Source of the DNA: Nocardia terpenica
Lineage (GTDB): Bacteria > Actinomycetota > Actinomycetes > Mycobacteriales > Mycobacteriaceae
Reading direction: 5' to 3'
NCBI RefSeq assembly: GCF_013186535.1
Contig: NZ_JABMCZ010000001.1
Span: forward strand, 1,736,001-1,800,000
Length of the DNA stretch: 64,000 nt
Part shown: positions 45,715 to 53,242 of the stretch, one piece after another
Layout of the letters: the number at the start of each line of letters is the position of its first letter
Numbering within the stretch: position 1 is the first letter of the stretch
The notes under the pieces: model-generated
Seen by the model: the letters and a program-made list of their open reading frames with translations, nothing else
Databases searched by the model: none
Told to the model about the DNA's origin: nothing
Position numbers and translations under genes: made by a program

Positions 45715-46492
45715 GCGGGGAGGAATCACGAAATATGGCCCACACCAAGGGAATCCCCAGTAATCCCAGACCCGCGAACCCGTACCCCGCGGACACCGGC
45801 AACCCCAGGAACACCGCATGCGCCAGCGCGGACCCCAGCCAGGTCCACAGAAACACCACCACCGGAACGAGAATCGTGGACGCCCGGCGTGGGCTCCCGC
45901 GATCGAGCGCCTCCAACAGCACCGCCATCAGCAGCGCCACACCCAGCCACCCCAGATAGTTGGTCCACGGAATCTGCGGCAGCCCCGGCAGCCCCGGCCA
46001 CGCCGAGCACCACCGCCACCGCCCATCGGCCACCATCTGCGGATCCAGAAACAGATCCCACCCCACCGCCCCCACCGCCGTCAGCGGAACCCGCAGCCGC
46101 GCACGAACACTCAACCGCCCCGCCACCACCCACACCGGATACAGCCCCCCGACCCACGCCAGCGGAACCACCACCGGCACCCCCGCCACCTCCACCCCCA
46201 GCCCACCGCGCGCATATTCGTAACACCCGAACGGAAAACCCGTTGCAACACCCACAATCTCGGCAACCAGCCCAACCCCCGACACAATCACCAACACCCC
46301 CACCGCAAACCGCACCCCCCGGCCAACCACCGCATGCGCGAGACCCGTTGCAGCGGACAGCATCACAACCACCACTGTGACCCGATCCCGCCCCACCCCC
46401 ACCGTCAGTGGATAAGCAATCTGCGCAAGAACAAACAAGACCGCAACAACACCGGGCACCACCGCCGCCCGGAGGGAGGGTGGGGTGGTCAT
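45680..46492 (-). CDS. cruF: Carotenoid biosynthesis protein, CruF type
   Basis: A 270-residue membrane protein with about 7 helices of the DUF422/CruF family, which adds water to the 1',2' double bond of the acyclic end of carotenes. Conserved segments: GFPFGCYEYARGGLG, VPVVVPLAWVGGLYPVW, GWDLFLDPQMVADGRWRW and IPWTNYLGWLGVA. The ATG overlaps the crtO-like stop by 4 bases. The last ten residues (RFRRAFGRNPP region) are encoded by palindrome copy H2, so the original C-terminus has been replaced or extended. Codon use is very C-poor on its strand. Confidence 0.85.
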   Translation of the reverse strand: MTTPPSLRAAVVPGVVAVLFVLAQIAYPLTVGVGRDRVTVVVVMLSAATGLAHAVVGRGVRFAVGVLVIVSGVGLVAEIVGVATGFPFGCYEYARGGLGVEVAGVPVVVPLAWVGGLYPVWVVAGRLSVRARLRVPLTAVGAVGWDLFLDPQMVADGRWRWCSAWPGLPGLPQIPWTNYLGWLGVALLMAVLLEALDRGSPRRASTILVPVVVFLWTWLGSALAHAVFLGLPVSAGYGFAGLGLLGIPLVWAIFRDSSPRFRRAFGRNPP

Positions 46493-48057
46493 CGGCGGCC
46501 GGGGAGGGGGAGGCGGCGGCGTAGGTTGCGTAGGGCCAGGGTGGCGGCGGTGCGGCCGCTGGCTCCGGACACGCCGCCGCCGGGGTGGGTGGATGCGCCG
46601 GTCAGGTAGAGGCCGGGTGCGCCGGGGACGCGGTGGCCGGACAGTTCCGGGAGGGGACGCCAGAAGAACATCTGGTCCAGGGACATGTCGACGTGCATGA
46701 CATTGCCGCCGCGCAAGCCCAATTCGCGTTCCAGGTCGGCGGGTGTCTGGACGAAGCGGTCGCGGATCGAGTTCGCGAAACCCGGTGCGGCGGTGTCGAC
46801 CTCGCGGATGATGCGGTCGGCCTCCTGGTCGGCACGTGCGGTCCAGTCGGTGCCGTCGGCCAGGCGGTACGGATGCCACTGCGCCCACAGCGACAGCTGA
46901 TGTTCGCCGGGCGGCGCGATGGAGGGATCCAGGGCGCTGAAGCTCATGGCCAGGACCACCGGGCGCGGCGGCAGCTCGCCCGCCAGCGCCGCGCCGTGGG
47001 CCAGCCGCAGCTGTCGCCGATCGCTGACCAGAAGTTGCAGTCCGCGTGCGGATTCCGCGGGCCCGGCGCCGGGATAGCGCGGCAGCGCGTCGGTCGCCGC
47101 GCGCACCACCATGCCGATCCCGGGCCCCACCCGGATGCGCCGCCGCCAGTCGGCGAGCGCGCCCGCGGCGAATCCGCCGCGCTCCAACAGGTCCAGGGTG
47201 GTGAGGATGTGGGTGCCCGCGATCACGGTGCGCGCGGCCAGGTTTCGCCCGGACTCGGTGCGCACCCGCCAGCCGTCGCCGTCGCGGCGCAGCTCGGTGA
47301 CCGCGTCCCCGGCCGACACCACCCCGCCGTCGGACCGCAGCCGCGCCACCAGGGCCGTGGTCAGCGCGCCGCTGCCGCCGACCGCGCGTCCCGGCGGCAG
47401 CGTGTGCATGAGCGCCGCGAAACCGACCATCGGCGCGGTGCCCGGCTCCGACATCGGCGGCCCCGACTGCGCGCCGAACCAGGCCAGCGCCGCCTTCAGC
47501 GGTTCGTCGTCGAACAGGCTGTCCAGCAACGCATCACCGGATTGCAGGAATTCCCGCGACAGCGCGCTCCCGCCGCCCCGCGCGTCCAGCCCCCAGAACG
47601 AGCGCAGCAACCGGCCCGGACCCGGCGGCCCGGCGAACGCCCGCATCACCCGCCCGCTGCGCGGACCCCACACCCGCACGAAACGCCGATAAGCCTCCGC
47701 CTCCCGTGCCCCGCAGGCCGCCGCTATCGAGGCGCAGGTGCGGTCCAGATCGCGATGGAACACCAGGGGCGGCCGCTCGGTTCCGGCCGGGGCGGGCGCG
47801 AAACCCCAGGGATCGCAATCGATGTAGCGCAGCCCGAACCGATCCAGTTCCAGCTCCTCGACGATCCCGGTGTGCCGGATCATGATGTGCGCCGACGAGC
47901 CGCGGTCCACCAGATGCCCGGGGAACCGCGGCACCGTCGACACCGCCCCGCCCAGCACCTCGTCGCGCTCGAGCACCTCCACCGCCTGCCCGGCCCGCGC
48001 CAGATAGCAGGCGGCCACCAGCGCGTTGTGGCCGGAGCCGACGATCAGCACCGTCAC
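46489..48057 (-). CDS. crtO: CrtO-type carotenoid ketolase / FAD-dependent oxidoreductase
   Basis: A 522-residue phytoene-desaturase-like flavoprotein. Its FAD site is VLIVGSGHNALVAACYLAR (the GHNAL variant typical of CrtO rather than CrtI), with EVLGGAVSTVPRFPGH and the C-terminal GLYLTGASTHPGGGVSGASGR (given in parts). CrtO of Rhodococcus erythropolis makes 4-keto-gamma-carotene, which fits here; a desaturase role cannot be excluded. GTG 48057 overlaps the GNAT stop and the stop overlaps the cruF-like ATG, so all three are translated together. Confidence 0.82.
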   Translation of the reverse strand: MTVLIVGSGHNALVAACYLARAGQAVEVLERDEVLGGAVSTVPRFPGHLVDRGSSAHIMIRHTGIVEELELDRFGLRYIDCDPWGFAPAPAGTERPPLVFHRDLDRTCASIAAACGAREAEAYRRFVRVWGPRSGRVMRAFAGPPGPGRLLRSFWGLDARGGGSALSREFLQSGDALLDSLFDDEPLKAALAWFGAQSGPPMSEPGTAPMVGFAALMHTLPPGRAVGGSGALTTALVARLRSDGGVVSAGDAVTELRRDGDGWRVRTESGRNLAARTVIAGTHILTTLDLLERGGFAAGALADWRRRIRVGPGIGMVVRAATDALPRYPGAGPAESARGLQLLVSDRRQLRLAHGAALAGELPPRPVVLAMSFSALDPSIAPPGEHQLSLWAQWHPYRLADGTDWTARADQEADRIIREVDTAAPGFANSIRDRFVQTPADLERELGLRGGNVMHVDMSLDQMFFWRPLPELSGHRVPGAPGLYLTGASTHPGGGVSGASGRTAATLALRNLRRRLPLPGRR

Positions 48058-48689
48058 CGCGACGGCGCTTCCAGCGGCAGCCGCCGCCCCAGGACCGCGA
48101 ACCGGCGGGTGTCGCCGGAGAACACGAAATGCCGCACCACATCGGTGAATCCCTGGCGCCGATACAGCCGCCAGGCCCGGTTGTTCTCCCGGTCCACCTC
48201 CGGCGTGGACAGCAGCGCCGCCCGCTCGGTCCGGTTGCGCAGCAGCCGCATCAGCAGCGTCTCGCCGATGCCGCGACCCTGCGCGGTGGGATGCACGTGC
48301 AGCTCGGTGAGCTCGAAGTAGTCCGAAAGCAGGTCGCGCGCCGCGTATTCCGGCCAGCCCGACCGGCGCATGCCGCTGTGCACCTGCTGATGCCACCACT
48401 GGTGCGGCGCACCGTGATAGCCGTAGGCGATCGCCACCAGCGGCGCGGTGCGCAGATCGAATTCCCCGCTGTCGTCCGGTAGCACCGCGCCCACCGCCTG
48501 CCAGCCGGGGCGCGTGGTGTGCTCGGTCCACATCGGCGCGCGGTGATGCTCGGTGCCGCGCGGATAGTCCATGGCGGCCACGTACACCGACAGCGCGTCG
48601 TGCAGCCGGGCGCGCAGGGTGGCGGCCGACAGATCGACGACGACGGGTGCGGGGGAGTGGTGGGGGTGGTGGGGTCTGAGGGCGGTCAT
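48054..48689 (-). CDS. GNAT-family N-acetyltransferase (Rv2170 type)
   Basis: A 211-residue acetyltransferase. The acetyl-CoA loop is VHPTAQGRGIGETLLMRLL near residues 130-148, followed by NRAWRLYRRQGFTDV. Residues 85-110 (HGAPHQWWHQQV) are typical of an actinobacterial subgroup that includes Rv2170, reported as a protein lysine acetyltransferase acting on isocitrate lyase. Whether this protein has the same target is unknown. It heads a unit with crtO-like and cruF-like genes, an odd pairing. Confidence 0.85.
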   Translation of the reverse strand: MTALRPHHPHHSPAPVVVDLSAATLRARLHDALSVYVAAMDYPRGTEHHRAPMWTEHTTRPGWQAVGAVLPDDSGEFDLRTAPLVAIAYGYHGAPHQWWHQQVHSGMRRSGWPEYAARDLLSDYFELTELHVHPTAQGRGIGETLLMRLLRNRTERAALLSTPEVDRENNRAWRLYRRQGFTDVVRHFVFSGDTRRFAVLGRRLPLEAPSR

Positions 48690-48805
48690 AGCTTCGGCGG
48701 CGCGGCTCTCGTTCGACGCGGGCGCTCCGCTCGAGGATCGGGACTACGAGCGCGGGCGCGGAAGTTTGTCGGTGGTCGTCTCTATATTCACACTCATTGA
48801 AACGT

Positions 48806-48821
48806 TCGAATACCTGTTCGG
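48806..48821. promoter_or_regulatory. Possible LexA (SOS) box
   Basis: TCGAAT-ACCT-GTTCGG matches the actinobacterial LexA site TCGAAC-N4-GTTCGA at 10 of 12 positions. It lies 18 bases downstream of a TATATT -10-like box (48783-48788) and 62 bases before the HEPN-type gene. A single-site match this close is suggestive only. Confidence 0.4.
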
Positions 48822-48882
48822 TCGGCGTGGTCGGCGATGTACCCGCCGAATCGGGGTGTGCGAAGGGTGTGGAGGTACCGCG

Positions 48883-49323
48883 ATGGCTGGTCGGATGCAA
48901 CATCCGGGGCGTTCCGGACGGGCGGGCGGTTTGCTGGATCGTGCCGATGCGCTGCTGCTGCAGGCGGGCGCCGAGGCCGACCCGCGCGAACGGTTCCGCA
49001 CGGCGTACCTGGCGGCGCTGCGGGGTGCGGGAGCGGTGCTCGCACTCTCGGGCGCCGACCGGGCGCCCCGTGCCCGCTCCCGCAACGCCTGGGTGCTGAT
49101 GCAGCAGGCAGCGCCCGAATTCGTGATGTGGACCGACTACTTCAGTTCCTACTCCGAGACCCGCGCGGCGCTGGAAGCGGGGCTCGACCGCCCGGTCGAC
49201 GCGCGCCGCGCCGACGAGTTCGCTTCCCGCGTAGGGGCGTTCCTACACGACGTGGAAGATCTCCTGGCCACCGAGGCGCGCCTGCGCCCGATCACCGGGT
49301 GGCTCGCCGACGGCACGGCCTGA
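48883..49323 (+). CDS. SAV_6107-type HEPN domain protein
   Basis: A 146-residue helical protein: LLDRADALLLQAGAEADPRERF, YLAALRGAGAVLALSG and NAWVLMQQAAPEFVMWTDYFSSY are the helices of the SAV_6107 HEPN family, widespread and uncharacterised in actinobacteria. HEPN domains are often RNases or nucleotide binders, but the RxxxxH catalytic motif is not evident. GGAGG lies 7 bases before ATG 48883. It is divergent from the GNAT gene; a possible LexA box lies upstream. Confidence 0.78.
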   Translation: MAGRMQHPGRSGRAGGLLDRADALLLQAGAEADPRERFRTAYLAALRGAGAVLALSGADRAPRARSRNAWVLMQQAAPEFVMWTDYFSSYSETRAALEAGLDRPVDARRADEFASRVGAFLHDVEDLLATEARLRPITGWLADGTA

Positions 49324-49362
49324 ACATCGGCGGAGGAGGTGGTACCGCACTGATCGAACTCG

Positions 49363-49398
49363 TATCATTGGTGGCAGGTAGCCGCCAAGGTCGGCTAC
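49363..49398 (+). promoter_or_regulatory. Promoter and leader hairpin of the DUF3040 gene
   Basis: TATCAT (49363-49368) fits a -10 box. GTAGCCG (49378-49384) pairs with CGGCTAC (49392-49398) across a 7-base loop at the start of the transcript, about 50 bases before the GTG start. Confidence 0.45.
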
Positions 49399-49449
49399 TT
49401 GTCGTCTACCCGGAGGCGACCACCACGACCTAGTGCCGGGGGAGGTACC

Positions 49450-49878
49450 GTGCCACTCTCCGAGCACGAGCAGCGCATGCTCGAACAGATCGAGAGCGCT
49501 CTCTATGCTGAGGACCCCAAATTCGCCTCGTCCGTCCGCGGCGGCCGGCTACGTTCGGCCACCGGAAGACGCAGACTTCAGGCGGCCGCTCTGTTCGTCC
49601 TCGGCCTCGTTCTTCTCATCGCGGGCATCGCCCTACCGGTGAAGCCGGGCGGCTTCCCGGTCATCAGCCTGCTGGGTTTCATCGTGATGTTCGCCGCGGG
49701 CGTGCTGTTGTTGCTGGGCGGCCGCGGCGCGCTCGGCTCCGGGCATCGCGGTGGTGAGTCGCCGTCGGGTCCGGCCGGGCCCGTGGGCGGCGGCAAGAGC
49801 AAGCCGCGCAAGTCCGGCGGCGGTTTCTCCGCCCGCATGGAGGACCGCTTCCGCCGCAGGTTCGAAGAGGGTGGCTGA
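49450..49878 (+). CDS. DUF3040 membrane protein (Rv2169c type)
   Basis: A 142-residue protein. Residues 1-40 (MPLSEHEQRMLEQIESALYAEDPKFA) are the DUF3040 signature; two membrane helices follow (about 47-64 and 70-90), then a Gly/Ser-rich tail with basic residues. DUF3040 proteins are abundant in actinobacteria and their role is unknown. GGGGGAGG precedes GTG 49450. Its place just upstream of mraZ is conserved with M. tuberculosis. An intrinsic terminator follows, so it is not in the dcw transcript. Confidence 0.88.
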   Translation: MPLSEHEQRMLEQIESALYAEDPKFASSVRGGRLRSATGRRRLQAAALFVLGLVLLIAGIALPVKPGGFPVISLLGFIVMFAAGVLLLLGGRGALGSGHRGGESPSGPAGPVGGGKSKPRKSGGGFSARMEDRFRRRFEEGG

Positions 49879-49957
49879 CCGTTCCGGGTCCGGTCGCCCG
49901 GATCCGGAATTCCGAGGCGTTCGCGCGCCCACCCCGTGAACAACCGAAAACAGACAC

Positions 49958-49991
49958 GACACGCCGTGCATCGCGCGGCGTGTCAATTTTT
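49958..49991 (+). terminator. Intrinsic terminator with T-tract
   Basis: GACACGCCG (49958-49966), a 9-base loop, CGGCGTGTC (49976-49984), then AATTTTT. A classical hairpin plus T-run, unusual in such GC-rich DNA, 79 bases after the DUF3040 stop. Confidence 0.85.
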
Positions 49992-50240
49992 GTCGGTGGG
50001 TGTTCGGACCCGTCCACCCCCTTCCTCCAGGACTCCCCACACCTCCCCACGCGCGGCCCCCACCACGCCCCACCGCACCCGGTGACCCGATGCGATCAGC
50101 GGGTTTGCTGATGGTTGTCGGGTCACCCATGTTGTCGGGGTCGCGTGTCGGGGAACTCGAAGAAATCTCCCCACCTCGGTGATAGCTGGTGTGACCTGGG
50201 CAATCGGCTGCGCAGGGATCGAGATCACCGCGGCTTTCGA
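49992..50240. other. Non-coding stretch upstream of the mraZ promoter
   Basis: No gene is seen between the terminator and the mraZ promoter. The only structure noted is an imperfect hairpin at 50081-50127, where GGTGACCCGA pairs with TCGGGTCACC and ATCAGC with GCTGAT. It lies upstream of the predicted transcription start and so would act as DNA, if at all. Confidence 0.5.
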
Positions 50241-50272
50241 TTGAAAGTGGGGGAAAGTGGGGTAATGTGGAG
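50241..50272 (+). promoter_or_regulatory. mraZ promoter with three MraZ-type boxes
   Basis: TTGAAA (50241-50246), 16 bases, TAATGT (50263-50268) make a good promoter. Three direct 10-bp repeats, GAAAGTGGGG, GAAAGTGGGG and TAATGTGGAG (50243-50272), cover it. MraZ is known to bind tandem TGGG-type repeats ahead of its own operon, so autorepression at this site is well supported by analogy. Confidence 0.8.
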
Positions 50273-50325
50273 CGCGCACTGAGGAGGCCGACCAGACGGG
50301 GTGATCGAACGGGAGGTGTCGAGAC

Positions 50326-50757
50326 GTGTTTCTCGGTACCTACACACCGCGGCTGGACGACAAAGGGCGACTGACGTTGCCGGCGAAGTTTCGAGACGAA
50401 CTGGCGGGAGGGTTGATGGTCACGAAAGGGCAGGACCACAGCCTTGCCGTGTATCCCAAGGAGGAGTTCGCCGCGCTCGCGCGGCGCGCCGCCGCGGCGT
50501 CCCGAAGCAACCCGCAGGCAAGGGCTTTCGTCCGCGCCCTGGCCGCCTCCACCGATGAGCAACGTCCGGACGCACAGGGCCGGATCACGTTGTCGATCGA
50601 GCACCGGCGCTACGCGAGCCTGTCCAAGGACTGCGTGGTCATCGGTTCGGTCGACTTCCTCGAGATTTGGGACAAGCAGGCGTGGGAGTCCTACCTCGCC
50701 GAACACGAGGAGGATTACTCGCTGGCCAGAGACGAGTCGCTGGGCGGAATCTTCTAG
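50326..50757 (+). CDS. mraZ: Transcriptional regulator MraZ
   Basis: A 143-residue protein with two SpoVT-AbrB-like halves, each carrying the DxxGR motif: [17 protein letters not shown] near the N-terminus and [16 protein letters not shown] near residue 80. It forms ring-shaped oligomers that bind repeated boxes upstream of the dcw cluster and control it. GTG 50326 has GGGAGG upstream. It is first in the cell-wall/division cluster; the boxes lie 54-83 bases before the start. Confidence 0.97.
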   Translation: MFLGTYTPRLDDKGRLTLPAKFRDELAGGLMVTKGQDHSLAVYPKEEFAALARRAAAASRSNPQARAFVRALAASTDEQRPDAQGRITLSIEHRRYASLSKDCVVIGSVDFLEIWDKQAWESYLAEHEEDYSLARDESLGGIF

Positions 50758-50767
50758 TCCGAGCGAG

Positions 50768-50862
50768 GGTGAATGCCCTGTGGCCTCTGCCCGACGCGGA
50801 CCCTGACGTACTTCCCCAACGCCAGGTGCCGTGCTTCGGTCAGAGACCACGGGGCATTCACC
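50768..50862 (+). ncRNA. mraW-type structured leader RNA
   Basis: GGTGAATGCCCTGTGG (50768-50783) pairs with 50847-50862 through 15 Watson-Crick pairs and one G-T. An inner stem CTCTG/CAGAG (50785-50789 with 50841-50845) encloses about 50 bases. A conserved structured RNA upstream of mraW (rsmH) in Actinobacteria was described as the mraW motif; the position and size here fit it. It lies in the 176-base gap between mraZ and rsmH and is presumably cis-regulatory. Confidence 0.72.
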
Positions 50863-50933
50863 ACCGACGAGTGAGTCCGAATCGTCAGCGACCGTGGTCG
50901 TTCGACACCGTCAGCAAGGTCCGGGAGGTCGAG

Positions 50934-51914
50934 GTGAACCATGAGAACCACACCCCCCGCCATGTTCCGGTCCTGCTCCGTCGAGCCGACGAAATCCTCG
51001 GTCCCGCACTGACTTCCGGCGGTGTCATGATCGACGCCACCCTCGGCCTCGGCGGCCACTCCGAGTACTTCCTGCGCACCTACCCCGATATCCACCTGGT
51101 CGGCCTGGACCGCGATACCGACGCCCTGCGGCTCGCGGGCGAGCGATTACGGCCGTTCGCGGACCGGATCACCCTGGTGCACACCCGCTACGACGGCATC
51201 GCCGACGCGCTGCGGCAGGCCGGGCTCGCCCCCACCGCCTCGGTGCGCGCGATCCTCATGGACCTGGGCGTGTCCTCCATGCAGCTTGACGAGGCCGACC
51301 GCGGCTTCGCCTACTCCGTCGACGCGCCGCTGGACATGCGCATGGACCCGACGGCCGAGCTCACCGCCGCCGACGTGCTCAACACCTACGACCACGGCGA
51401 CCTGGCCCGCATCCTGAAAAACTATGGGGACGAACGATTCGCGGGCCGCATCGCCTCCGAGATCGTGAAGCGCCGTGCGCAGCGGCCGTTCACCACCAGT
51501 GCCCAGCTGGTGGAGCTGCTCTACGACGCCATTCCGGCCGCGACGCGCCGCACCGGGGGGCATCCCGCCAAGCGCACCTTCCAGGCGCTGCGCATCGAGG
51601 TCAACCGAGAGCTGGAATCGCTGGAACTGGCTCTGCCCGCCGCCCTGGACGCGCTCGAGGTGGGCGGCCGCATCGTCGTCATGTCCTATCAGTCGCTGGA
51701 GGACAAGCTGGTCAAGCAGGTGCTCGCGCGGCGATCGGCCTCGCGCACCCCGCTCGACCTGCCGGTCGAACTGCCCGGCATGGGACCGGAATTCAGGGTG
51801 CTGACCCGCGGCGCGGAGAAGGCCACCGACCGCGAGATCGAGGAGAACCCGCGTGCGGCCCCGGTGCGGATGCGCGCCGCGGAACGGATAACAGCAGGGG
51901 AGGCGGGAACATGA
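50934..51914 (+). CDS. rsmH: 16S rRNA (cytosine(1402)-N(4))-methyltransferase
   Basis: A 326-residue SAM-dependent enzyme that methylates C1402 in the ribosomal P site. It begins [17 protein letters not shown]; the SAM site is [16 protein letters not shown], followed by [18 protein letters not shown] and the rRNA-binding insert [14 protein letters not shown]. The C-terminus [16 protein letters not shown] is typical. GTG 50934 has GGGAGG 5 bases upstream; the longer open frame runs through the structured leader and is not used. The stop overlaps the ftsL ATG. Confidence 0.96.
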   Translation: MNHENHTPRHVPVLLRRADEILGPALTSGGVMIDATLGLGGHSEYFLRTYPDIHLVGLDRDTDALRLAGERLRPFADRITLVHTRYDGIADALRQAGLAPTASVRAILMDLGVSSMQLDEADRGFAYSVDAPLDMRMDPTAELTAADVLNTYDHGDLARILKNYGDERFAGRIASEIVKRRAQRPFTTSAQLVELLYDAIPAATRRTGGHPAKRTFQALRIEVNRELESLELALPAALDALEVGGRIVVMSYQSLEDKLVKQVLARRSASRTPLDLPVELPGMGPEFRVLTRGAEKATDREIEENPRAAPVRMRAAERITAGEAGT

Positions 51915-53242
51915 CCGTGCGGACACGGGTGGACGCACCGAAGCGGACACGACGGTCCGCGGAACCATCGCCGCGGCGCGCGCAGGACGCCGACCGCGTC
52001 AAATCCGGTGCGGCCCAGCGGGCCTACGCCAAGCGCCGCAGTCGCGCCCGCACCCGCGACGACCTACCCCCGCTGCCCGGCCGCGCGGCCACGGCCATGT
52101 CGGGCCGGATTCCGTTCGTGGCGGGCATCATCGCGCTGCTCGGCTGCGGCCTGGCCCTCACGCTGCTGCTGACCACCCGCGCGGCCGAGGACAGCTACCA
52201 ACTCGGCGACGCCCGCAAGATCAACCGCCAGCTGCTCGACGAGCGCGCGGCGCTGCAGCGCGAGGTCGCCACCGCCGACTCGGCCCCCGAACTGGCCACC
52301 CGCGCCCGCGACCTGGGCATGATCCCCGCCAAGGACCCCGCCCGCCTGATGATCGCCCCCGACGGCACGGTCACCGTCATCGGCAAGGAAACCCCCCAGG
52401 ACGGCCCCCCCGCCCCACCCCTGAACATCACCCCCGCCCCCGCCGCCGCCCCGCCCCCGAAACTCGTTCAGGCCCAAGGCGAACGAGTAGTCCCGGCCCC
52501 CACCACCGCCCCCAAACCCCCACCCAACCCAGCCCTCCAAGCAGCCCCCGGCACCCCCGCCCAAGCGGGCCAACCCCCGGCGTCCCCGGGCACCCCCGCG
52601 CAAGCCCAGGCCGCCCCGGCTCAAGGCCCGCCCGCGCAAGCCCAGGGCGTCCCGGCTCAGAGCCCGCCTGCGCAAACACAAGGCGGCCCCGCACAGGCCC
52701 CCGCCTCCGGGGCAGCCCAGGGCGCTCCCGCGCAAGGTGCTCCGCCCCCGGCCCCGGGTGCGTCCGGACAACCCCAGCCCGCGCAGGCCCAAGGCGCACC
52801 CGCACAGGCCCCTGCCCCCGGGCAGGCCCAGGTCACCCCCGCCCGAGCCCAGGCCGCCCCGGCTCAGAGCCCGCCCACACAGGCGCAAGGTGCCCCCGCG
52901 CAGGCTCCTGCCGCTGGGCAAGCCCAGGGCGCTCCCGCGCAAGATGCTCCGCCCCCGCCCGGACAAGTCCAGCCTGCACAGGCGCAAGGCGTACCCGCGC
53001 AAGGTATTTCGGCACAGAGTGCCCCCGTACAACCGCAGGATGCTGCTGCGCAGGGGCCGGTCGCTGCCGCGCAGGCACAAGGTGTGCAGGCTCAGGGGAT
53101 ATCGGCGCAGGGTGCCCCCGCACAGCCGCAGGATGCGCCTGTGCAGGCCCCGCAACCCGGTGGTCAGCCCGCTGTCGTTCCGCAAGCCGTCGACGCTCCG
53201 GCCCCCGACGGTGCGTCCGCACCCGACGGGGTCGCCCGATGA
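51911..53242 (+). CDS. ftsL: Cell division protein FtsL with long Pro/Gln/Ala tail
   Basis: A 443-residue bitopic membrane protein. The basic N-terminus (1-62) is cytoplasmic, one helix spans about residues 66-88, and a coiled coil ([19 protein letters not shown]) follows, ending near 140. This core is the FtsL part that joins FtsB/FtsQ and activates FtsW-FtsI. Residues 150-443 are a low-complexity extension dominated by Ala, Gln, Pro and Gly. M. tuberculosis Rv2164c also has a Pro-rich tail, so it is a trait of mycolata, but the repeats are elaborate here. The gene overlaps both rsmH and pbpB by 4 bases. Confidence 0.88.
   Translation: MTVRTRVDAPKRTRRSAEPSPRRAQDADRVKSGAAQRAYAKRRSRARTRDDLPPLPGRAATAMSGRIPFVAGIIALLGCGLALTLLLTTRAAEDSYQLGDARKINRQLLDERAALQREVATADSAPELATRARDLGMIPAKDPARLMIAPDGTVTVIGKETPQDGPPAPPLNITPAPAAAPPPKLVQAQGERVVPAPTTAPKPPPNPALQAAPGTPAQAGQPPASPGTPAQAQAAPAQGPPAQAQGVPAQSPPAQTQGGPAQAPASGAAQGAPAQGAPPPAPGASGQPQPAQAQGAPAQAPAPGQAQVTPARAQAAPAQSPPTQAQGAPAQAPAAGQAQGAPAQDAPPPPGQVQPAQAQGVPAQGISAQSAPVQPQDAAAQGPVAAAQAQGVQAQGISAQGAPAQPQDAPVQAPQPGGQPAVVPQAVDAPAPDGASAPDGVAR
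52540..53120 (+). repeat. Degenerate Ala-Gln-Pro repeats in the ftsL tail
   Basis: About 190 codons of an imperfect repeat built on units such as [14 protein letters not shown] and AQGISAQ. At DNA level blocks like GCCCAGGGCGCTCCCGCGCAA recur in slightly altered form (for example near 52708 and 52922). This suggests slippage or recombination-driven growth of the tail. Confidence 0.75.

Noticed and set aside
46489..48057. Calling this gene a second crtI
   Set aside because: The GHNAL-type FAD motif and overall pattern fit CrtO-type ketolases better, and a complete crtI is already at 38458-40035. Activity still needs proof.
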